Below, piece by piece: positions 18,653 through 28,008 of a DNA stretch of 64,000 nt. The notes beneath the pieces are model-generated. The model was not told the DNA's origin, did not search any database, and saw only the letters and a program-made list of their open reading frames with translations. Position numbers and translations under genes: made by a program. Each line of letters starts with the position of its first letter. Within the stretch, counting starts at the first letter, position 1. Source of the stretch: Paenibacillus tianjinensis (lineage in GTDB: Bacteria > Bacillota > Bacilli > Paenibacillales > Paenibacillaceae); NCBI RefSeq assembly GCF_017086365.1, contig NZ_CP070969.1, positions 3,348,001 through 3,412,000 of the forward strand. The letters are read 5' to 3'.

Positions 18653-19510
18653 CTACTCCTCCGCTTCATACCATTTCAGTACGGCTGCAATTTCCTGACG
18701 GTGGCTGCCGTCAGGCCCTTTGGCGGTCTCCAAGGCAACAACCGCATGACGGATGGGCTCTGAGAGCAGCAGCTCCCGCAGGCTGTACTCCCCGATATAC
18801 CCCTCCCCGACCCCGGCATGCCTGTCCCTCCGCAAACCGAAGGGAAATAATGAATCGTTCAGATGAACTGCAGTAAGATTACGCCAATAATCCAGTTCAG
18901 TTCCCCACTGCAGCAGCTTCGCTGTCTGGTCCGGATTCCAGATCCCGGCGGCAAAAGCATGGCATGTGTCGAAGCAGAACCCGATCTTCTCCGGAAAGCG
19001 GCTAAGCTCACGGACTTTGACCAGTTCTTCCAGTGTCATGCCTTCACTTCCGTGATTACCGGCCTGATTCTCAATCAGCAGCTTTGCCCGGCCATCCCAG
19101 GAGCTAAGGGTATCATTCATACATTGTATAATATTTTGGTAGCCTTGTAACGGCTCCATTCCGGCAAAATGTCCAAAATGCACTACAATACCAAGCGAGC
19201 CGCAAGCCTCAGCAATCTCCAGATCATTGCGCAGTGACGCCACCATTACCGATCTGGATGCAGCACCAGTTGTATCAGCCGCCATATTAGTCGGATAAGG
19301 GGTGTGGGCAATGGAGACCATATTGTGCTTGCGGCAAAAGGCGGCGCAGTCCTCCGCATCCCGCCTATCAAGCGGTTTCGGCTTCAGACTGCGCGGATTT
19401 TTCGGAAAATATTGAAAGCATGCCGCACCGCTCTCCCAGGCAAAACGGGCCGCTCGGCCGTATCCGCCGCGGATGCTGACATGAGCCCCGATTTTGGGGC
19501 TACCCTTCAT
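18653..19510 (-). CDS. nfo: Endonuclease IV (AP endonuclease)
   Basis: Zinc-dependent endonuclease that cuts 5' of abasic sites. Metal ligands are recognisable: IGAHVSIRGG at the N-terminus, SIAHTPYPTNMA, VVHFGH, LLIENQAGN, GFCFDTCHAFAAG, AVHLNDSLF and DRHAGVGEGYIG, then the final VALETAKGPDG. 285 residues, normal for the family. Its start lies inside the mutM 3' end (11-nt overlap), so glycosylase and AP endonuclease are made together, a logical base-excision pair. Confidence 0.95.
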   Translation of the reverse strand: MKGSPKIGAHVSIRGGYGRAARFAWESGAACFQYFPKNPRSLKPKPLDRRDAEDCAAFCRKHNMVSIAHTPYPTNMAADTTGAASRSVMVASLRNDLEIAEACGSLGIVVHFGHFAGMEPLQGYQNIIQCMNDTLSSWDGRAKLLIENQAGNHGSEGMTLEELVKVRELSRFPEKIGFCFDTCHAFAAGIWNPDQTAKLLQWGTELDYWRNLTAVHLNDSLFPFGLRRDRHAGVGEGYIGEYSLRELLLSEPIRHAVVALETAKGPDGSHRQEIAAVLKWYEAEE

Positions 19511-20315
19511 GCTGGCAGTCCGGGCAATAGAACACCTTGCGTCCGGTCAGCTCTGTTTTGACAATGGTTCCCCCGCCGCGCAGGCATGGTTCGCCTTCCC
19601 GGTCATATACTTTACACTGATCATTATACGAGCCGGTAACGGTATCGCCGGCCATAAACGGCATCTCCATGTAGCCGCCGATTTCGGTTGCTTCCGTCAG
19701 TACTTTGCGCATACTCTCGTATAAGCGGGTGACGGCCTCCGGCGACAGATTCTGCACCAGCGTGGAAGGCAGCAGTCTGGCTTCAAAAGCAATCTCATCC
19801 GCGTAGCAGTTGCCGATACCGGCCATAACCTGCTGATTCACAAGCAGACTTTTTAGCGCCCCTCTCCGGCCCTTCAGCAGCGCAGCGAATCGCTCCGCGG
19901 TCATCCGGCGGTCCAGCAGCTCAGGTCCCAGCTTGCCCATGGCCGCTTCACTTTCCTTCACCGACAACAGATGCAGGTAACCCAGACGCAGCCCCATGAA
20001 GTATAGAATATGGTCACCAAATGCCAATTCCACCTGTGTGCTCCGTTCAGGACGCTCCTCTTCCGTGCCGTAATACAATATGCCGCCCAGCATCAGGTGA
20101 AGCAGTAATCTGCGCCCGTCATGCAGGTGGAACAGAATATGCTTCGCCCGGCGTTCCACAAAAACGATACGGGCACCCAGTAATGCGTTCTTAAAGTCCC
20201 CGGCCTCCATGTTGATGGTTTTCTCTCTGTTCACGGTCACACCTGTAATCGGAACATTTATAAGATGCTGACTGAGCAGCTTTCTGTAATTCTCCATTTC
20301 CGGCAGTTCCGGCAT
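19500..20315 (-). CDS. mutM: Formamidopyrimidine/endonuclease VIII-type DNA glycosylase
   Basis: Base-excision glycosylase/AP lyase. The N-terminus PELPEMENY supplies the catalytic proline and glutamate after Met removal. ERRAKHILFHLHDG holds the conserved lysine, and the C-terminal zinc finger is formed by CKVYDREGEPC and FYCPDCQ. The helix-two-turn-helix region AGIGNCYADEIAF is present. 271 residues. Whether it is the main Fpg or a second, Nei-like paralogue cannot be told here. First gene of a coupled operon with nfo. Confidence 0.93.
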   Translation of the reverse strand: MPELPEMENYRKLLSQHLINVPITGVTVNREKTINMEAGDFKNALLGARIVFVERRAKHILFHLHDGRRLLLHLMLGGILYYGTEEERPERSTQVELAFGDHILYFMGLRLGYLHLLSVKESEAAMGKLGPELLDRRMTAERFAALLKGRRGALKSLLVNQQVMAGIGNCYADEIAFEARLLPSTLVQNLSPEAVTRLYESMRKVLTEATEIGGYMEMPFMAGDTVTGSYNDQCKVYDREGEPCLRGGGTIVKTELTGRKVFYCPDCQHEG

Positions 20316-20361
20316 TGTTCATCGTCCCTTCTAGGTTGGTAAAAAACTCACACCTTTGCCA

Positions 20362-21150
20362 TTATACACCGAGCATCGATATAAGTTCAGCTAAATCGCT
20401 GCAAATTACATCCGGTGTCACGCCGGTGACCGTCTTATAGTGTTCAAGATTGTCCTGTGTAGTCAAGCCTGTCAGCACAAGGATCGTCCGGCAGCCCGCA
20501 TTGGCCCCCGCTGAAATATCCGTCCGCATGTTATCGCCGACCACAACAGCCTCATGCTGCTTAATACCCAGCATCGACACGGCATAATTGATCAGGTATG
20601 ATTCCGGTTTGCCGATAACTACTGGCGACACACCGCTTGCAGCTTCGATGGCAGCACCAAGCGTTCCCGCCCCCGGCATTACTCCGTCATCCGACGGCAG
20701 CATCAGATCCGGATTGGTCAGCACAAATTTCGCTCCGCCCATGATCCAGCGTGAAGCCTGTGCCAGTGAATCATATGTAAAAGATCTGTAGATGCCCTGT
20801 ACAACATATTGCGGGTCATCTGTGACAATCGTCAAGCCAGCTGCGGTGCAGGCTTCGATAAGGCCCTCTTCTCCAAGTATCGCCACCCTTGCTTCCGGTG
20901 ATTCCTCAGCGATATAGCGTGCAGCTGCCAGCGAGGAAGTGCAGACTTCCTCCGCCTTGGCTTCAATGCCCATTCCGCTCAGATGTGCGGCTACATTAGC
21001 GGGTGTCCGCGAAGAATTGTTCGTTACGAACAAAAAAGGTACACCTGCCGCACGAAGCCCTGTTATCAATTTATCAGCGCCGGGGATCATCCGGCCACCG
21101 TGAAATAAAGTTCCGTCCAGATCAATGAGTAAGCCTCCGAAATCCTTCAT
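20362..21150 (-). CDS. HAD-IIA family phosphatase (NagD/YutF-like)
   Basis: Haloacid dehalogenase phosphatase with motif I GLLIDLDGTLFHGG, motif II LFVTNNSSRTP, and motifs III/IV with IGKPESYL and VVGDNMRTDISAGAN. The 262-residue length and cap position fit subclass IIA (NagD, YutF), which dephosphorylate small sugar- or nucleotide-phosphates. Start ATG 21150 has GGAGGGG upstream. It lies 46 nt before mutM and could be the first gene of that operon. Confidence 0.92.
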   Translation of the reverse strand: MKDFGGLLIDLDGTLFHGGRMIPGADKLITGLRAAGVPFLFVTNNSSRTPANVAAHLSGMGIEAKAEEVCTSSLAAARYIAEESPEARVAILGEEGLIEACTAAGLTIVTDDPQYVVQGIYRSFTYDSLAQASRWIMGGAKFVLTNPDLMLPSDDGVMPGAGTLGAAIEAASGVSPVVIGKPESYLINYAVSMLGIKQHEAVVVGDNMRTDISAGANAGCRTILVLTGLTTQDNLEHYKTVTGVTPDVICSDLAELISMLGV

Positions 21151-21498
21151 AATCCCCCTCCAGTTCCTCCGGATATTTAATTAATGCTATTAATAAGTAA
21201 TCTCATTAATTTTAAAAAACAGCTTTTATTACCGCTCTAATTTCAGCTGTGCCGTTACAGAACACAGGCTTATATGTTGTTAAGAGGCAGGATAATCCGT
21301 CCTCATTTCGCCATATTCTCCCCTGCTTCTTAGGTTTACCAAGGTTGTTTTAATTAAAATTTAACATACTTAGTCGAACGATAGCGAACCGCTGCAGAGC
21401 CGGGCTATTTTTGACACTCCCCTGTCATTTCCTGCGCTTTCCCGGAAAATAATTTGATTTCCTCAGCCATTTCCCCGGGGATTTCCCAGCTTCTCTGC
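21151..21498. other. Intergenic region between HAD gene and rnz
   Basis: About 350 nt without an acceptable reading frame. It should contain the HAD promoter and the 3' end of rnz. A small dyad TTCCCCGGGGA near 21471 is the only local structure noticed, and no T run follows it on the minus strand. No riboswitch or RNA gene recognised. Confidence 0.5.
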
Positions 21499-22428
21499 TT
21501 ACTTTCTCCGGTATACAGGGAAGGTGCAGAACTCTTCCGCAAGCAGGGTTTGAGGGAAGATCGCCTGTGCTTCTTCCAGTAATGGAGTCAGCTCCTCCTG
21601 TGAAACGTAACGCGAACTGAAGTGAGTCAGCAACAGTTCACGGCCTTCCGCTTCCCGGGCCAGTTCTGCCGCCTGGACAGCAGTGCTGTGGTGATATTGG
21701 TAAGCCATCTCCGCCAGATCATGGGCAAAGGTTGCTTCATGGATAATCAGATCAGCCTCCTGCGCCAGCGGCAGACTCCCCGGGCAGGGTCTGGTATCCC
21801 CAAGTATGGTTACGATGCGCCCTTTTTTGGGCTCATGGACCACTTCGGAAGCCCGGATTACTACTCCGCTCTCCGTAGTCACATCTTCGCCCTTCTTGAG
21901 CTTGCCATATAACGGGCCAGGCTTAAGTCCATAGCTCTGGAGCAGCTCCGTGTTCAGACTGCCCGGGCTGTCTTTCTCGGTTACCCGGTATCCATAGCTG
22001 TCAATCCGGTGCTCCAGCAGACCCGCCTCAACCTTAAAGGTTTCATCCTCAAATACCAGCCCGCCGGTATGCTCCACAATCTCAAGCTTGTAAGGCATGC
22101 GTGATTGGCTTACGGACAAGGAAACATCCAGGAAAGCCTTCAGTCCCGGAGGACCATACACTGTCAGCGGAGCCGTACCGCCCTGATACCCCCGGCTGGA
22201 CAGCAGCCCCGGCAAGCCGAAAAGATGATCACCATGCAAATGGGTAATAAACAGCTTCTCCAGCTTGCCCAGCCGCAGCGGTGAACGCAGCACCTGATGC
22301 TGTGTCCCTTCTCCGCAATCGAACATCCAGAAGCTGCGGCGTTCCTCCATCAGTCTGAGGGCAATCGAGGTTACATTGCGCTGCAGTGTGGGAACACCGG
22401 CATTCGTGCCGAGAAAATAAATTTCCAT
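21499..22428 (-). CDS. rnz: Ribonuclease Z
   Basis: Metallo-beta-lactamase nuclease that trims tRNA 3' ends. Start ATG 22428 follows AAGGAGG at 7 nt, giving 309 residues. Signatures: EIYFLGTNAGVPTLQRN, DCGEGTQHQ, the zinc motif ITHLHGDHLFGLPG, GDTRPC, and HEATFAHD with the later LLTHFSSRY. This is the short RNase Z form. A longer frame to 22464 would place the ribosome binding site inside the gene. Confidence 0.96.
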   Translation of the reverse strand: MEIYFLGTNAGVPTLQRNVTSIALRLMEERRSFWMFDCGEGTQHQVLRSPLRLGKLEKLFITHLHGDHLFGLPGLLSSRGYQGGTAPLTVYGPPGLKAFLDVSLSVSQSRMPYKLEIVEHTGGLVFEDETFKVEAGLLEHRIDSYGYRVTEKDSPGSLNTELLQSYGLKPGPLYGKLKKGEDVTTESGVVIRASEVVHEPKKGRIVTILGDTRPCPGSLPLAQEADLIIHEATFAHDLAEMAYQYHHSTAVQAAELAREAEGRELLLTHFSSRYVSQEELTPLLEEAQAIFPQTLLAEEFCTFPVYRRK

Positions 22429-22563
22429 CCTAAATCCTCCTTTCCTTTTTTTTCGAATGAACACGCGGCCTTTGCCGCTGCATCTCTGAAATGAATTTTA
22501 CCCTTTTTGGGAGAGGAAATCATCTTTACCTGTATCCTTCCCCAAATAACTTCATGCTCCAGC

Positions 22564-22614
22564 AAAAAACCTCCCTGTACGGGAGGTCCGCTAGGAAGGG
22601 GTTCTCCCCCTTCC
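22564..22614 (-). terminator. Double hairpin terminator after metH
   Basis: Downstream of the metH stop, the minus strand has a GGAAGGGGGAGAACCCCTTCC stem-loop (plus 22594-22614, shown here only by its arms GGAAGGGG/CCCCTTCC) followed by ACCTCCC-gtaca-GGGAGGT with six T (22564-22587). The second is a classical intrinsic terminator. Confidence 0.85.
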
Positions 22615-22640
22615 GATCAGTTGTGTATCCTCAAGAGAGT

Positions 22641-25600
22641 CTATAGCTTCTCCACATTAAAATACTGTGCTTCCGGATGGGCAAAGACCATTGCCGATAC
22701 TGAAGCTTCCGGCTCCATCATGAAGCCTTCAGTCAGATGAACGCCGATATCCTCCGGAGAGAGGAGCTTAAACAGCGGCCCCTGATCCTCAAGATCCGGA
22801 CAAGCCGGATAACCGAAGGATACGCGGATTCCCTGGTAGCGTGCACCATGTCTCTGCTTCATGGTCATATCGGCAGGATCAGGGAAGCCCCAGGTATCCC
22901 GCATCATATGATGGACCCGCTCGGCCAGGCCTTCGGCAACCTCCAGCGCCACGGCCTGCAAGGCATGGGAGCGGAGATAGTCGCCTTTTTCCTTCAGCTC
23001 TGTCGACATTTCACGGACCCCATGGCCCGCGGTCACGACCAGGAACCCGACGTAGTCCATGATGCCGCTGTCCACCGATTTCAGGAAATCGGCGAGGCAA
23101 AGGTAAGGCTCAACGTTCTGCCGCGGAAACGTAAAGGTATGCAGAATGTTGGCGGTGTTCTGCGGATCGTAGATCAGAATATCATTGCCCCGGGATTGTG
23201 CCGGAAAGAACTGGTACATCGCATGCGGCGTAATCGTACCTTCAAGAATTGCCTGATGCAGAATATCGTCCACCGTTTCCTTAAGCTCTACCGTACGCGG
23301 ATCCCCGGCCGCAAGCTGGGCTTCCACTGAACCGCGCAGACCCAGGTGATGGCCAAGCAGCATCTGCATATTCACATAAGGAACAATATGGCCCAGCGGA
23401 TAGCTGCGCAGTACATGGCGTTCCAGATCCGGCGGGGTGAACACAGGCGCGTCTGCTGAGATCTTCGAACGGACAGCCCGGGTCAGGACCGGAAGCTCCT
23501 GCTGCGGAGCCACAGCGACAGCCGCCTCTGCTTCCTGGCGCACTTCTTCCTCAATCTTGACCCGTTCCTCCGGATTCATCAGCCGGTTAGCGATATCCAA
23601 TCCATCCATAGCATCCTTGGCGTACAGGACAAGGCCATCATATTCCGGGCGGATGCGTGTTTTGGTGAATTTACGTGTCAGCGCCGCACCGCCTACCATA
23701 ATCGGCACATCAATTCCTGCAGAACGCAGATCCTGAGCGGTTGTAACCATCTGCTGCGCTGATTTGACCAAGAGGCCCGAGAGCCCGATCGCATCGGCCT
23801 TTTCCCGCCGGAATGCTTCAATGATATTCTCCGGTGGTACCTTTATACCCAGATTGATGATCTCATAACCGTTGTTGGACAGGATAATCTCCACCAGATT
23901 TTTGCCGATATCATGCACATCCCCTTTGACGGTGGCCAGCATAATCTTCCCCTTCACAGAGGTCTCATCCTTCTGCATAAATTGCTCCAGATGTCCGACA
24001 GAAGCCTTCATCACTTCAGCGCTTTGCAGCACCTCAGCGACGATCAATTCATTGTTATTAAACAGTCTGCCAACCTCAGACATTCCGGCCATCAGCGGAC
24101 CATTAATGATCTCTAGCGGGCCGCTTTTCGTCAAGGCTTCATTCAGGTCAGGAATCAAACCTTCCTTGGTACCTTCTACAACGTAAGAGGCGAGCCGTTC
24201 CTCCAGTGAAAGATTGGATATCTTCTCTTTCTTCTCCACTTTCTTCTCACGAAAAGCAGCAACGAACGCCGCCAGCGTCTCGTCATTGGTGTTGTAGATC
24301 AATTCCTCGGCCAGATGGCGCTCTTCTTCCGGAATGGAGGCATACCGTTCAACCTTCTCCGTATTTACAATCGCATAATCCAGTCCGGCCTTGGTGCATT
24401 CATACAGAAAGACTGAGTTCAGGACCTCGCGTCCAGCTTCCGGAAGCCCGAACGAAACGTTACTGATCCCCAGAATCGTATGCACTGCAGGTAAAGCTTC
24501 CTTGATCAGGCGGATGCCATCAATCGTTTCTTTGGCGGAGCCGATATACTGCTCATCTCCGGTACCCACAGGAAACACTAGCGTATCAAAGATCAGATCC
24601 TCTGCAGCCAGTCCGTACTTGTTCACCAGCAGATCATAGGAGCGTTTGGCAACCTCTAGCTTGTCTGACGCTTTGATCGCCTGTCCGGTTTCATCAATCG
24701 TCCCAACGACAATTGCCGCCCCGTATTTATGGATCAGCGGAGTTACCAGCTCGAACTTTTCTTCACCATCTTCAAGGTTAATGGAGTTAATAATCACCTT
24801 TCCCTGGCAATATTGCAGCGCAAGATCGATCACCTTGGGATCGGTGGTATCGATCATCAGCGGAACCTTTACCTTTTTGACTACCAGTTCCAGAAATTGC
24901 TTAATGTCTTCGCTCTCATCGCGGTCCGGGTCCTGCACACAGACATCGATCACCTGCGCACCGCTCTTAACCTGAGCACGGGCTATTTCCGAAGCTTCCT
25001 CATATTTGCCTTCCACGATCAGACGTTTGAATTTCCGCGAGCCCAGCACGTTCGTGCGTTCACCGACCATGTAAGGACGATTGTCACTCTCTACATACAC
25101 AGGCTCAATCCCTGACAATGCCGGAGGGTGAGATCCATCCAGCTTGCGGGGTTCGTAGGTAGTTAGCAGCTCGGCCATTGCCCGGATATGATCCGGAGTT
25201 GTTCCGCAGCAGCCCCCGGCGATGTTCAGCCAGCCCTTTTCAGCAAAGCCTGCCAGCTTACGGGCCAGCGAATCCGGAGATTCGTGATAGTTCCCGTTCT
25301 CATCCGGTAATCCGGCATTCGGATAACAGCTCACAGCCGCCGAAGAAATCGCTGACAGTGAGCGGATATGATCGCGCATGAACTCCGGTCCTGTCGCACA
25401 GTTAAGTCCGATGGAGATCGGCTTCAGGTGCTCAAGCGAGATGTAAAAGGCTTCAATATTCTGACCCGCCAGGGTTGTTCCCATGGGTTCAATCGTTCCC
25501 GAGATCATAACAGGCAGTGTAATTCCCGTCTGCTCAAAAGCATTTTTGATCCCGATACTGCCTGCCTTCACATTTAATGTATCCTGGGAAGTCTCCAGCA

Positions 25601-26078
25601 GCAGAGCATCCACTTTCCCGTCAATAAGTGCAACAGCCTGCTCCTGATAGCTGCTAACCAGCTCTTGAAAAGTCACACCTCCGGTCACGGAGAGCGTCTT
25701 CGTGGTTGGCCCCATTGCGCCGATCACATAACGGGGATGTTCAGGCGTATCGTATTTGTCTACGGCGTTCCGGGCAAGTCTTGCTGCCTCCAGATTAATC
25801 TCCCGTGCCCGCTGAGGAATATCATATTCAGCAAGCACCACAGAAGTCGCCCCAAATGTGTTTGTCTCGATTAGATCCGCGCCGGCTTCAAGATATTTCT
25901 CATGAATATCCTGAATCACCTCAGGACGAGTAAGCACCAGCATTTCATTACAGCCATCCAAGTCTTCTCCGCCAAAATCCTCACCGGTAAGGGGCACTTG
26001 TTGAATCATTGTACCCATTGCTCCATCTAAAATCAGTATGCGCTGCTGCAAGCTTTCAGCAAGTGTATATTTAGCCAC
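22641..26078 (-). CDS. metH: Cobalamin-dependent methionine synthase
   Basis: Transfers a methyl group from methyltetrahydrofolate to homocysteine through B12. 1145 residues, in order: homocysteine/zinc domain (GLNCATGPEFM and GGCCGTTPDHI give the three Cys ligands), pterin-binding domain (VGERTNVLGSRKF, then VIDVCVQDPD), B12 cap plus cobalamin domain (KGDVHDIGKNLVEIIL with the axial histidine; SGLLVKS; VGGAALTRKF), and the C-terminal reactivation domain with REMSTELK and RYQGIRVSFGYPACPD. GTG start 26078 after GGGGGG. The 117-nt leader is too short for a B12 or SAM riboswitch and shows none. Confidence 0.96.
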   Translation of the reverse strand: MAKYTLAESLQQRILILDGAMGTMIQQVPLTGEDFGGEDLDGCNEMLVLTRPEVIQDIHEKYLEAGADLIETNTFGATSVVLAEYDIPQRAREINLEAARLARNAVDKYDTPEHPRYVIGAMGPTTKTLSVTGGVTFQELVSSYQEQAVALIDGKVDALLLETSQDTLNVKAGSIGIKNAFEQTGITLPVMISGTIEPMGTTLAGQNIEAFYISLEHLKPISIGLNCATGPEFMRDHIRSLSAISSAAVSCYPNAGLPDENGNYHESPDSLARKLAGFAEKGWLNIAGGCCGTTPDHIRAMAELLTTYEPRKLDGSHPPALSGIEPVYVESDNRPYMVGERTNVLGSRKFKRLIVEGKYEEASEIARAQVKSGAQVIDVCVQDPDRDESEDIKQFLELVVKKVKVPLMIDTTDPKVIDLALQYCQGKVIINSINLEDGEEKFELVTPLIHKYGAAIVVGTIDETGQAIKASDKLEVAKRSYDLLVNKYGLAAEDLIFDTLVFPVGTGDEQYIGSAKETIDGIRLIKEALPAVHTILGISNVSFGLPEAGREVLNSVFLYECTKAGLDYAIVNTEKVERYASIPEEERHLAEELIYNTNDETLAAFVAAFREKKVEKKEKISNLSLEERLASYVVEGTKEGLIPDLNEALTKSGPLEIINGPLMAGMSEVGRLFNNNELIVAEVLQSAEVMKASVGHLEQFMQKDETSVKGKIMLATVKGDVHDIGKNLVEIILSNNGYEIINLGIKVPPENIIEAFRREKADAIGLSGLLVKSAQQMVTTAQDLRSAGIDVPIMVGGAALTRKFTKTRIRPEYDGLVLYAKDAMDGLDIANRLMNPEERVKIEEEVRQEAEAAVAVAPQQELPVLTRAVRSKISADAPVFTPPDLERHVLRSYPLGHIVPYVNMQMLLGHHLGLRGSVEAQLAAGDPRTVELKETVDDILHQAILEGTITPHAMYQFFPAQSRGNDILIYDPQNTANILHTFTFPRQNVEPYLCLADFLKSVDSGIMDYVGFLVVTAGHGVREMSTELKEKGDYLRSHALQAVALEVAEGLAERVHHMMRDTWGFPDPADMTMKQRHGARYQGIRVSFGYPACPDLEDQGPLFKLLSPEDIGVHLTEGFMMEPEASVSAMVFAHPEAQYFNVEKL

Positions 26079-26195
26079 TTCATATCCCCCCAGAAAAACG
26101 TTAGAGTAAGTTTAGCAGAATAAAGCAAAATCGGAAAGCCTTCCTTTCCACTCTGCATAATTGTTATTATTTGTAGGCTATCCTCTTGAACATTA

Positions 26196-26618
26196 TCAAG
26201 GTAATACAGTGAGTTCTTTACTCGGCATGGAATGCTGTGTGCGGGCCGTTACATGCGATGTAACGCTATATTCGCCCTCTTGAGCAAAGCTGCCTTCAGC
26301 CTCATATGTACCGCTCCCGGAGGATGTTCCTTTCAGCTCCAGCTTTATAGATCCATCGTTTGTGTTCACGATTTCAAAGAGCACTTCTTTGGCATCATCT
26401 ACCGCTTCACCCGCCTGCGTCACCACCGCTTTAAAGCTCACCGGCTCATTTACCTTGCCTTGCTCCGGACTCCAGCTCAGCTCGACCTTAATGGGCTCCA
26501 TAGAGACATTGTCTGCAGCGTGCATATGGTTATGCTCTGCACTGTTTTCGGAACATCCTCCTAGTGTTGACATCATAACAATAAATAATATTGCAATGAA
26601 CTGCTTAGGTTTGATCAT
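26196..26618 (-). CDS. YtkA-like lipoprotein
   Basis: 140 residues with a signal peptide ending in the lipobox STLGGC, so it is exported and lipid-anchored. The mature part begins with a His-rich stretch (EHNHMHAADN) and continues with a beta-sandwich-like domain (KVNEPVSFKAVVTQAG, SGTYEAEGSFAQEGEYSV) like YtkA/FixH-type extracellular domains (PF13115). The His stretch suggests metal binding but this is inference. Start at 26618 has GGAGG at 8 nt; a longer frame to 26696 lacks support. Confidence 0.82.
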   Translation of the reverse strand: MIKPKQFIAILFIVMMSTLGGCSENSAEHNHMHAADNVSMEPIKVELSWSPEQGKVNEPVSFKAVVTQAGEAVDDAKEVLFEIVNTNDGSIKLELKGTSSGSGTYEAEGSFAQEGEYSVTSHVTARTQHSMPSKELTVLP

Positions 26619-26889
26619 CGGGCATCCTCCAGTCGGATAGTCGGGTTCCTTATGAAGCTTACAGCGCGAGTAATCCATTCTTTCTCTATTATACACATAT
26701 GTTTAACGTGTGACCTGGCATAAACCAATATAAAAAGAGTAATCATTTTTGCTGCCTATGGACATTAACTAGCCATTTTTATCACTCAATATAAAGCGTT
26801 GGAAATCATTGTAGTGATTTTTTTGTGATTTCATTATCCAAAATCACATAACAAAATTCAGATCCAATTCATCTTCTTCTATATAAGTG

Positions 26890-27132
26890 CTAAATCTTCG
26901 GGATCCTCCCCGTCAACCTCAGCACCTCCAACTTTCGCTGCAATTCCAACTGCCACTCATGATCATGTGTCACACTCGCCAGTCTAGACTGGTTATCGAT
27001 CATCAGGCAGTCCCAGCAATACTTGGCATTCTCTCGCAGGCAATACTGCAACTCCTTGGCCTCCTCCAGTGTAAGGGGACCAGCCATGTTAATATGAAAG
27101 ATTTCTGCCAATCGTAAATGTACGGGCAACAT
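26890..27132 (-). CDS. Small conserved Paenibacillus/phage protein
   Basis: 80 residues starting MLPVHLRLAEIFHINMAGPL, with GGGAG 9 nt upstream of ATG 27132. It has the helical pattern LTLEEAKELQYCLRENAKYC. It resembles small proteins annotated as DUF7667 in Paenibacillus and its phages; this is from memory and no function is known. It lies divergent to the Xre gene and may be the first accessory gene left of the prophage. Confidence 0.65.
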   Translation of the reverse strand: MLPVHLRLAEIFHINMAGPLTLEEAKELQYCLRENAKYCWDCLMIDNQSRLASVTHDHEWQLELQRKLEVLRLTGRIPKI

Positions 27133-27209
27133 CTTAATCACTCCCTGTATTATCTTCCTAATACATTGTATGCGAAGTGTATCAGAATGTTGATTCATGT
27201 ATGAGCTAG

Positions 27210-27238
27210 TTGATACATTTATTTTGCTGCTGTATACT
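27210..27238 (+). promoter_or_regulatory. Sigma-A promoter of the Xre gene
   Basis: TTGATA (27210-27215), a 17-nt spacer and TATACT (27233-27238), one mismatch from consensus in each box, 21 nt before the Xre start codon at 27260. One of the strongest promoters visible in the window. Confidence 0.8.
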
Positions 27239-27259
27239 TCTGGTAAAGGAGGTTTGTCC

Positions 27260-27481
27260 GTGATCGTTAATCATGTCAAAGAGATAATGGATCAGCAAAG
27301 GAAGACCATCCGGGGAGTCGCTCGGGAAACGGGGCTTGCCATAAATACAGTTTCGGGGCTATATCACGATACCTCCAAGAGAGTGGATGTGGAGACGCTG
27401 GACAAGCTCTGCAAGCTTTTGAAGGTCAACATCGGAGAATTACTTGAATACATAGAAGATGAAGAATCCCCGACGGTTTAG
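27260..27481 (+). CDS. Xre/Cro-type small repressor
   Basis: 73-residue single-domain helix-turn-helix protein. GTG 27260 follows AAAGGAGG. The HTH is visible in TIRGVARETGLAINTVSGLY, followed by VETLDKLCKLLKVNIGELLEY, a pattern typical of Xre regulators without a dimerisation or cleavage domain. It has its own strong promoter and terminator, so it is a monocistronic unit. Confidence 0.9.
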   Translation: MIVNHVKEIMDQQRKTIRGVARETGLAINTVSGLYHDTSKRVDVETLDKLCKLLKVNIGELLEYIEDEESPTV

Positions 27482-27495
27482 TCCGTCGGGGATTT
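27465..27495 (+). terminator. Terminator overlapping the Xre stop
   Basis: AATCCCCGACGG and CCGTCGGGGATT form a 12-bp perfect stem with a 6-nt loop, followed by TATTAT. The Xre stop codon is inside the hairpin loop. It separates the Xre gene from the convergent 27514 gene. Confidence 0.8.
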
Positions 27496-27513
27496 ATTAT
27501 GTAGGTCATTGCC

Positions 27514-27996
27514 TCACTTTAATGAAGCTTCTTTTAATATCGTTCCCAGCTCAGTCGTGTACTTGGTTAACCGCAGGCTGATCTCTGACCTCATCACATC
27601 ACGCGTCAGCCCGAATCGCTCTTGGTAACCGCGGTAAAAGATTTTGTAGTACGAGATAAAGTCATCTTGCTCATCAGCTATAAACCGTACATTCCGCTGC
27701 TTCAGTTCCTTTTGCAGTTGGTAGGTGTCCTTCATCACTTGGTTTTGGATATACCGTCCGGTCATCAAGTACATCTTGCTGAGCACATTTCCCGACTGCT
27801 CTATTTCCTTAATGCTCTTATCGACCATTGTATCTATGTAAGGCAGCAAAATGAGATCCCGGACCATAGTACGTTCCAAGGTTGTGAGCATCTTACTGCC
27901 GCTATCCTCTTCCTGTCGCTGCTGCTCATACTGCTCCACATGATCGGTTAATAGCATCTTATTTTGCCATCGATTATTGCCGTCCAATTTAGTCAC
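27514..27996 (-). CDS. Helical protein of unknown function, last gene of the SOS-box operon
   Basis: 160 residues, not recognised. Predicted mostly helical with charged segments (EQYEQQRQEEDSG, QKELKQRNVRFIADEQDDF). No cysteines, signal peptide or membrane segment. GTG start at 27996 lies 8 nt after AAGGAG and 12 nt after the preceding stop. It is the fourth gene of an operon coding for small DNA-binding-like proteins, so a role in phage or SOS regulation is possible but unsupported by any motif. Confidence 0.7.
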   Translation of the reverse strand: MTKLDGNNRWQNKMLLTDHVEQYEQQRQEEDSGSKMLTTLERTMVRDLILLPYIDTMVDKSIKEIEQSGNVLSKMYLMTGRYIQNQVMKDTYQLQKELKQRNVRFIADEQDDFISYYKIFYRGYQERFGLTRDVMRSEISLRLTKYTTELGTILKEASLK

Positions 27997-28008
27997 TGTG
28001 ACCACTCC

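Noticed and set aside
22737..24975. Several plus-strand frames opposite metH
   Set aside because: Antisense to a complete, well-conserved gene; no start signals.
26079..26195. Riboswitch upstream of metH
   Set aside because: Only 117 nt and no B12-box or S-box core could be found.
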